60,000 nucleotides of DNA from the NCBI GenBank assembly GCA_914767715.1, contig OU612074.1, positions 7,829,501 through 7,889,500 of the forward strand, read 5' to 3'. Shown in pieces: positions 53,494 through 60,000 of the stretch. This DNA comes from Membranipora membranacea (Eukaryota; Bryozoa; Gymnolaemata; Cheilostomatida; Membraniporidae). The translations under genes and the position numbers were made by a program. Below the pieces are notes generated by a model that worked only from the letters and a program-made list of their open reading frames with translations, was not told where the DNA came from and did no database searches. Position 1 is the first letter of the stretch; the number at the start of each line of letters is the position of its first letter.

Positions 53494-55372
53494 GGGGGAG
53501 GCCCATCACCTCCCCCTGGTTGATGTGGGCTGTCGACTGGGGGATCAAACAACCTTGTGCACTGAAAGGTGTTATATTTTTTTTTGTTACAATCCATCAA
53601 GAAGACGTCAAACAGCTGATCAGATACACCCCTTGTAATCTAGGCATGTGATGGTGATACTAGAGGCGCCATCGTCAGCTTAAAATCCTAGACTAGCTTC
53701 AATGATTTTGCTGCTGATCTTCAAAAAAGTAATCATATTTGGATCAAGTAGTTGCTGCCCAGACACTTTATTTTCTGATCCAAAAACAGAACAGATTTAG
53801 ATTAGTTGATCAATGAGATTTAGATTAGTTGATCAATAACGGTATTATTGGTTATTGCTTCCTCTCGTTCTCTCATTAGAATCCATCAATGTCTAAGACC
53901 TAGAATAAATATCACAGGATGTATATGGCCTGATCATACATGTTATACTTTATATTTGTTTGATGATCTAGGGCATATCTTTTGACCTCTTTCCTAGGCG
54001 GTCAGACGTTTCCAGGGTCAGTCAGTCCATCAATATATGTTTTGTAATCATCAATATCATCAATATACGTTTCGACTCCTCCGGAAAACGCTAGCCAATT
54101 CTTTTGCATTCAGTTGTTTCCAGGGTTCAAACCGACCTATCAGGGCTGTATTTCTTCTTTGTCTCCAGGCAACAAGTGGGCAATCCTTTTGTCATATTTT
54201 GTTCATTGCAGCAGAGTTGACACTTCTTTGTTTGGTGGTAGAAACTCAGAGTTGTCTCAACTCTGACATAAAGGAGATAACCCTGAGCTTGAAAGGTCAA
54301 TGATTCACTAATGTTATTTCTGCTTTTATATCACACTATTTATTCTCCATCTTTGAAGCTAAGAGCTCTTATGGAAGAGCCATCTGCCCCCAAAAGACAA
54401 GAAATCAGTAATGTTTTATTACGACATTCATGTCATGCTACATTCTCGATGTTTTAGGTTCAGAGCTCCTACGGAATCCCTGGGGAATCCCCGGAATCCT
54501 TTGCCTGGAGAAATAAACAAACTAGGACCAGGAAGAAGATAGCTTATATTATAGTAGTGCTGATCGTTCTCTTCTTTATATGCTGGTTACCAAGAACTGT
54601 GTATATAATGGTATCTTACTACGGTCATAATAATAACATGAAGCCTTGGATATACTACTCCAAGATAGGTAAGGATTTCTCAATTTTAAAAAATCTCTTC
54701 ATAATCATTATTGGATTAGCCTCAAAACTCAGAGGAAGGTAGCACACTGCACTCTGTTGCATGTCCAATATCCTGGCTCAGTGGTTTTACGACATCCCCT
54801 TTCCCGTAGCGGGGGCCCGTAGCTACCTTTCTGGAAGTTACAGCCTTGTTAATCTGTGATCTACATTCCTCAGCCAAGATCACAAGAGTCAGTGTTTAAA
54901 CCTACAAAAAGTTGAACCGCCGAAACAGTCGGGTATCCTTGGCCAAATTCCATGGTAAAAGTGTGAAAGCCTATTTTCATACATTAGCCAATAGAAGATT
55001 TATATATTTGTATTCCTAAACGGGAATATTTCATCTTATATGACTTTTTATCAATACCTTTTTTGATTGTTGATTACAGTGGCTTACTGTCTGCAGTTTA
55101 TCAACAGTTGTGTCAACCCAATAGCCTTATACTTCCTGAGCAAATCGTTCAAGACTCATTATATCCGTCAGCTGTGCTGTGGGCGTGACTGGAGAAGGTC
55201 AAGGTCAAGTGTGACTGAGGCTACAAAACAATCACAACTGAATGGAGGCGGGGGCGAGTCAAAACCCCTCTTCAAACTTAACAATAATCACAAGCTTGAT
55301 AAAAATGGATGTGACACGATTACAGATGGCTTTGAAACTAATATAAATGGTAGTGTGCTACCAGCGCCATAA
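48174..55372 (+). CDS. Class A peptide GPCR, bombesin/CCHamide-receptor-like (7 exons)
   Basis: A seven-helix plasma-membrane receptor, most likely for a neuropeptide. Exons: 48174-48306, 49596-49715, 50764-50898, 51245-51417, 53048-53227, 54458-54668, 55080-55372. All are in frame, giving 414 residues. The N-terminus has several N-glycosylation sequons (NSS, NIS, NNT). TM1 has GNG (GLIGNGCV), TM2 LAFGD, extracellular loop 1 SWPFGEAMC, TM3 SIFTLAMLSIDRL, TM6 FFICWLPR and TM7 NSCVNPIALYF. The loop-2 Cys lies in RYCLPHP, able to pair with the TM3-start Cys. A CC pair (LCCGRD) after helix 8 is a likely palmitoylation site. The DRY box reads DRL. SMRSAPNVFI and WPFG resemble the bombesin and CCHamide receptor group; the ligand cannot be assigned. 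Intron 5 contains a long ATTG microsatellite, and intron 4 a SINE and a palindromic MITE remnant. Confidence 0.9.
49172..49213. repeat. Short AT-rich palindrome in GPCR intron 1
   Basis: CAGAGACTATAGATAT is mirrored by ATATCTATAGTCTCTG around a few extra TAGATA units. It is probably a slippage-derived palindrome, with no other sign of mobility. Confidence 0.6.
52007..52092. mobile_element. Decayed relative of the 111-bp palindromic MITE
   Basis: The left end TAGTTTAAGCGCTTAAACGG and internal TGGTTGATAATGAAATGC match the element at 20881-20991. The inner inverted pair GGTGTCGGGA / TCCCGACACT is retained, but the right terminus (GTTTGAACATCAC) has decayed. No target duplication is visible. It lies in GPCR intron 4. 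Confidence 0.6.
52795..52968 (-). repeat. tRNA-derived SINE, third copy
   Basis: On the minus strand it has GGAGGTAGCTCAGTCGG and box B-like GGTTTGAATCCC, followed by a body with GCTCTCAGTTTGTAGGCAT-like sequence (plus-strand reading). It is more diverged than the copy at 8.1 kb. It sits in GPCR intron 4 and has the same minus orientation as the other two copies. Confidence 0.72.
53422..53492 (+). repeat. (ATTG)n microsatellite
   Basis: About 17 uninterrupted copies of a four-base unit lie in GPCR intron 5. The open frames reading INQSINQS on the minus strand come from this repeat. Confidence 0.97.
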
Positions 55373-55929
55373 TCATTGAATTTTTGCTACATATGGCATA
55401 TAAGTATTATTTATACTGTGAATTCGCCTATAGGCTCATCGTGTTTATAGGTAGTACCGAAACTAGTTTTCTATAGAATCCATATAGCTAGCTTATGTTC
55501 GTTACCATTTGAGGAAATGTTAGCACATGTAGTAGAGTTATCTGTGACAGAATTTCCTGCGTATTAATACTTGTGAATGGTGTCAACTTTGAGTTCTCCG
55601 AATCGATTTGATACCAGGATATGGCACGTTTTTGAGAAATTGTATTTACTACATTTTATTTACCATATCTAAGTAATGTAAATATGGCTTTATATTTTTC
55701 ACTCAACAGATGATGAGCATACCTTTTTTTTTTCCTATTATTTTTCTCGTTTCTAGCCATGTAGAGTCTTTAATTTAATTTTTTAATCATATTTATAAGT
55801 TATTTATTTTGAACAGAAAAAAGTAGCCAATTTAATTTCAAATCATATATATGAACCTATATGCTATATATTTTTGAGCAGATAAGAATAGCTATATTTT
55901 GTACATAAACTAAACCTATCACCTGATCT
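55373..55929. other. GPCR 3' flank
   Basis: AT-rich sequence between the GPCR stop and the dispersed repeat, probably 3' UTR. No AATAAA was found close to the stop, and no other feature is seen. Confidence 0.5.
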
Positions 55930-56150
55930 CCTTAATTTTTTCTATTACTGTTGTCTTCAATCCACGTGAGTATAAAATTATGTATATAAATGTAAATTTG
56001 GTGCTGGTGCTTGGTGTCTTATTAATGATGAAATAAGACTCATTTTGTCATAGTTTTAGTATTATAATAACAACATATATCTGATGTAAATCGACAACCC
56101 ACGAATCAAAATGAAAACTTCCATAACTAATTTTTGTCACTTGTCAGGAT
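55930..56150 (+). repeat. Dispersed repeat copy B, left part
   Basis: Homologous to copy A (about 44962-45240). It ends with TGTCAGGAT, the left copy of the transposon's target duplication, at 56142-56150. The repeat resumes at 59815 after the inserted element. Confidence 0.8.
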
Positions 56151-56487
56151 GGAAGAGCTTGTTAGCCACATAGCAGGGTAGGTCGAGGCGCAGATTGCTA
56201 GTAGAGGCGTGGCTTGCTGCTCTTGTTTTATTGGCTACTTATTGTATACAAACATTGTGAAAGCACATGGTTTTATCAGAATTGTGTATATTATGATGTC
56301 TTATACTTACAAACACTCTTTATATGCTTATGATATATGTCTATGTAATAGCACATATAAATTCTGATATTGCCATTGACATGTGCTCAGTTCTGTAAAA
56401 ACATCCTATATTTTGCAACATGTGTACTACTAAAACATTTCCAACATTCCAGCTAGTGTTAGACTTTATTTCAGAAGAGCAGGAAAG
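56151..56487 (+). repeat. Left 337-bp terminal inverted repeat
   Basis: Nearly identical to the reverse complement of 59478-59814. It contains the start codon (56420-56422) and first 22 codons of the CARF-like gene, so the promoter of that gene probably lies within this repeat. Confidence 0.95.
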
Positions 56488-58929
56488 CCAAGGGACTACC
56501 TTCACAAATGACCACACAGCGAAGCAACTGAAAACACCACTTAGTGAGCTGAATTTTGGTGGGTAGCTTATTATACATCCTAGCCTTATTCAAAACTGGT
56601 GTTTGGGGATGTCGAATATTCTTAACATTTTGCAGCCTCATTTCTTTTCATTTAAGCAGCGACAAGTGCTACCTTACTTGCATTTAATAATAAAACACAA
56701 CGCTCGATGGTGCTGTCACAAACAAGGAAGAAACCACTGCAGTTGAATGATGGGAACAAATACTGCAGATATATTCAACTGAGAGTTCACATTTACCGTA
56801 TTTGAAAATATGTTCTGTGTGTCTATTTTAGATCCTTTTGACTTTAGCAAACACCGACTGCGCTTTGATAATTGTGGGAGAACCTTAGTGAATGTGTCTT
56901 CTGCGATCATGCATTGTTTATATGGAAAAGATCATCATACCGCTCATAAGAGAAAGGAAAAACAAAGGCGATCGGTAAGCTTACTATCACGTTCAAATAT
57001 TTACCATGCCTAACCAAGAGGCTTGTCTACCCAGAAGTGTGCTACTCAGAAAAAAACTTCTCGGGAATATTTTTCAGTTTTGCAAGAGATTGGAATATGA
57101 ATTGATACGGTAATACTATCAGAGGTTCCTGACGATTTAATTCAACCATAGATTTGCATTAAACCTCTCGCACATCATGGCTGTGTAATTCCCCATTGAT
57201 GTTTGCAAGTTGGTCGGCCCACTTATTTACTGAGTGATCAGCACCTACATATTTACTCACCGTGAAATAAAATTATTAAAAAACTTGCAATTTGATTTTG
57301 GATCCTTGATACCTATGCTGCATCACCTAGACATAATTGTGACTGGTTAGTTAACAAGCATCAATAGTAAATGAGCCGGAGAACAATTGTAGGAGATAAT
57401 CTGTCATATCCATTATTAACAAACACTGGAACTCCCCTTAGCCCATTACAATTCTCTGTTTACACTAATTTAGATTAAAACATATACAGACGACATAACT
57501 ATCATCAGATACCAGCCGACACCTGTATCACAGGATTAGTCAATAGTAATACAATGCAATAATTTACGGTTGAAAACTGGTAAAACTAGAAATAAAAACC
57601 AACCTTTCTACAATATGACTGCATAAGATAAATTGAAGTCAACTTGGCATTTCAATATTATGTTATTTCAGATTGACATGGATCAAGATCATCCAGTGGT
57701 CAAGAAAACTCGGATGAGTACTCAGAATACTAAAAAGCTTGGATGTCCTGCTGCAATCAAAATATCCCGCTGCGTCATTTTTCAAGGCTTTGTTGTGAGT
57801 ATCCCTAATGATTCGTTTAGCTTTTTACTGTTTCTATGCTGTTGTAATGTTGAAAACCTCACTTGATCTTTGCAAACAAACTAGACTTACTCACTGTATT
57901 GCTGTTGTAATGTTCCACAGAAGTGACAACCTCAATATTGTACACCTCCAATGGAGTGAAAATTGTACGGGAAATTGCATTAAAATGTATGTACACATGT
58001 GTGTATGTTGTGAGAAACCCAGTTACGTTATCTTTGTTTCGGTCAACTTTTTATTACCAATATCTCGTCTTACTGTAAATTTTCGCGAACATGGCTTTTT
58101 TATCTGCATTTGACAATTGCAGCTCACCCAGGATAAGTCTAATAAACATCAGCGAGTGAAACTAGCTACAGATCTGAAAGCTACAAGGTCAGAAGATATA
58201 TGTTGGAGTGAGGAGTTCACCGTGTTAATTCCATCTGAGGAGGTCCACAAACCATACCCTTATACTGGAAAGGTATGGTCGTCCTGATGAATAATTAATC
58301 TTTAGCTACACAAGCTTTGTGGGTAAACTACATAGAGTTATTATATATAGAGTATATATAGAGTACATAATATACGTATTATATATAGAGTATATAATAA
58401 CTCTATGGTAAATTATGATTGCCATGTAATATAACAGGCATAATATAATATAACAATAATAGTATAACAGGCCCATAGTTCTAGGGGAGGCAGGGAGGCT
58501 ATGCCTCCCTGAGAATGTTAAATGCTAAAAATGCAACAATTGAAAATTCTATGTCGGAGTCAGCTCATTTTGGACTTTCATCTACTATTTCTATTCCTCA
58601 ACATCTTTCGAGGCTAGTGATACATCACGCTCTGAAGGATCATCGTCTCCTCTACCATATTTTCAAAACTACGGCCCTGGTATTATCTTAAGGTAATTCC
58701 TTGTGGGGTTATGCAGGGTCATCACGTCATTACATGTTCTTAAATCATATCTCTTTTCTAACAGGATAACCCAGCCTACCAGCCTATAGACCAACGAGTC
58801 CAGGAAAAGCTGAGGGATTTAATGACACATTCGACACTAGTTGATGCTACCAGTATACAGCAGCAGCTAAGAGACTATGTCCAGACACGGCTCTTCACCA
58901 GGGAAACAAGTGACCAACTTCAGGTGTAG
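56420..58929 (+). CDS. CARF/ALS2CR8-like DNA-binding protein carried by the transposon (5 exons)
   Basis: Exons: 56420-56558, 56832-56974, 57672-57794, 58123-58272, 58765-58929. All have GT-AG borders and keep frame, giving 239 residues with no internal stop. The N-terminus (MCTTKTFPTFQLVLDFISEE) starts in the left TIR. FDPFDFSKHRLRF and a Lys/Arg-rich stretch follow. TKKLGCPAAIKISRC then resembles the GCPA segment of WRKY-GCM1-type zinc fingers, with NKHQRV as a possible later ligand. The C-terminus has YPYTGKDNPAYQPIDQRV and ATSIQQQLRDYVQTRLF, which resemble the region after the zinc finger in CARF (ALS2CR8) proteins. By family it should be a nuclear DNA-binding protein. The last codons CAG GTG TAG could instead be a splice donor, in which case the 3' end is missing. 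An AATAAA lies at 59059-59064. The family call rests on motifs recalled, not on a search. Confidence 0.7.
58331..58407. repeat. AT-rich palindrome inside the transposon
   Basis: CATAGAGTTATTATATA at the left is mirrored by TATATAATAACTCTATG at the right, around degenerate TATA-rich sequence. It lies in the last intron of the CARF-like gene and could be a nested small element. Confidence 0.65.
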
Positions 58930-59477
58930 AAGATGCCGGGGAGGGGCATTCTTGATTTAGTATCAATACTTTTCTCTCTTTGCACCAATTTAATTATTAA
59001 TTGACCACTTAATTCTTGTGCCTTAAATTTTTTAACACATTTGACTACTCAGACAGTAAATAAATGTTGGTTGTAAATATGTGGTTTCCGTGCTGGCATG
59101 TTTAGAGTTATCAAAGTTATGATTTTAACTCATGTAATTTACTGAATTCTTTTAATATTTAGCTTCATAATTGTTACGAGGGTGAAACATCATGTCTTTT
59201 ACTCTTTATTGTATGTATCAGCTTATCAATTACAAATAAATGTCTTTATCAACCTAAAGATATTTGAATGTATACATAAATTTTTATATTTATTATATTG
59301 TAAAATCATAGTCTGACCTCCTCAAAGTCAATGATGCCAGTGGTTAACAAACATATCATTGTAATTGTTGTGTTCATGTTGAAGATTATTCTAAGCTTTG
59401 CCACAATACCTACAAAGAACAGCAGAGAAGTTGTCAGAATTCATGTGTGCCATTACATAGACATACATCATAAGCAA

Positions 59478-59814
59478 CTTTCCTGCTCTTCTGAAATAAA
59501 GTCTAACACTAGCTGGAATGTTGGAAATGTTTTAGTAGTACACATGTTGCAAAATATAGGATGTTTCTACAGAACTGAGCACATGTCAATGGCAATATCA
59601 GAATTTATATGTGCTATTACATAGACATATATCATAAGCATATAAAGAGTGATTGTAAGTATAAGACATCATAATATACACAATTCTGATAAAACCATGT
59701 GCTTTCACAATGTTTGTATACAATAAGTAGCCAATAAAACAAGAGCAGCAAGCCACGCCTCTACTAGCAATCTGCGCCTCGACCTACCCTGCTATGTGGC
59801 TAACAAGCTCTTCC
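59478..59814 (-). repeat. Right 337-bp terminal inverted repeat
   Basis: Reverse complement of 56151-56487 with two differences. It therefore carries a mirrored ATG (59545-59543, minus strand) and the same 22 codons reading inward, but that frame stops a few codons after leaving the TIR. The 97-codon plus-strand frame at 59331-59624 across this repeat is not a gene. Confidence 0.95.
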
Positions 59815-60000
59815 TGTCAGGATAGCGACTGGATCTTCAATCCATTTTCAAAGTAATTTTAGACATCATTGGACTCAGAGCACTAATCTAAATAACTACT
59901 TTTAGGTCATTGTCTTTTTTGTATCCTATTATGATGTGTAACTGAAATTGATATTATCAAACACGCTTTGTGAGTTATTTTAATACAAAGCAGGTGTTAC
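59815..60000 (+). repeat. Dispersed repeat copy B, right part
   Basis: Begins with the right copy of the target duplication (TGTCAGGAT, 59815-59823) and continues homologous to copy A (about 45232-45421) to the end of the window, including CAAACACGCTTTGTGAGTT. It probably extends beyond 60000. Confidence 0.8.

Larger units (their letters stand above)
56151..59814 (+). mobile_element. 3664-bp Mutator-like transposon carrying a CARF-like gene
   Basis: Terminal inverted repeats 56151-56487 and 59478-59814 are each 337 bases and differ at only two positions that I can see. Both outer ends start GGAAGAGCTTGTTAGCC. A perfect 9-bp duplication, TGTCAGGAT, flanks it (56142-56150 and 59815-59823). The target is another repeat whose uninterrupted relative lies at about 44962-45421, which independently confirms the boundaries. 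Long TIRs and a 9-bp duplication fit the Mutator/MULE superfamily; Merlin also makes 8-9-bp duplications but has short TIRs. No transposase core is visible on either strand, so it should need a helper. The only gene found is the CARF-like one. The near-identical TIRs imply a recent insertion or recent homogenisation. Confidence 0.9.

Noticed and set aside
53363-53600. Open frames with INQSINQS repeats
   Set aside because: They are translations of the ATTG microsatellite.
59331-59624. 97-codon plus-strand open frame
   Set aside because: It overlaps the right terminal inverted repeat and has no family resemblance; it is a by-product of the repeat.

Overview
The window is animal nuclear DNA: AT-rich, with multi-exon genes, GT-AG introns mostly of a few hundred bases to over 1 kb, tRNA-derived SINEs and several inverted-repeat transposons. 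The gene set (cohesin release factor WAPL, a Mondo-type bHLH-zip factor, BABAM1/MERIT40, a peptide-type class A GPCR, a CARF-like DNA-binding protein) points to an invertebrate metazoan. I cannot fix the phylum from sequence alone.

Layout. 1-7.3 kb is mostly non-coding, with one weak minus-strand membrane-protein candidate near 1.0-1.8 kb. 7348-19690 (+) is WAPL in 14 exons that join in frame to about 1233 residues. 24.2-29.2 kb (+) is the C-terminal part of a Mondo (MLXIP/MLXIPL) homologue. 34132-38683 (-) is a 7-exon gene for a 307-residue protein made of about seven copies of a roughly 35-40-residue repeat, with introns at the same place in successive repeats. 40329-44758 (+) is BABAM1 in 8 exons. 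46.3-47.7 kb holds a weak candidate membrane-protein gene. 48174-55372 (+) is a bombesin/CCHamide-like GPCR in 7 exons.

The most striking structure is at 56151-59814: a 3664-bp transposon with two 337-bp terminal inverted repeats that differ at only two positions, flanked by a perfect 9-bp target duplication (TGTCAGGAT). It carries an apparently intact five-exon gene for a CARF/ALS2CR8-like protein whose start codon and first 22 codons lie inside the left inverted repeat. I see no transposase in it. The long TIRs and 9-bp duplication fit the Mutator (MULE) superfamily. It landed in a copy of an older dispersed repeat; a related uninterrupted copy after BABAM1 (about 44962-45421) acts as a paralogous empty site. 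A second element with a 9-bp duplication is the 111-bp near-perfect palindrome at 20881-20991, with a decayed relative at about 52007-52092.

The host genes are unrelated housekeeping and signalling genes (cohesin removal, nutrient-linked transcription, DNA-damage/BRISC deubiquitinase scaffold, neuropeptide signalling) and do not form a pathway.
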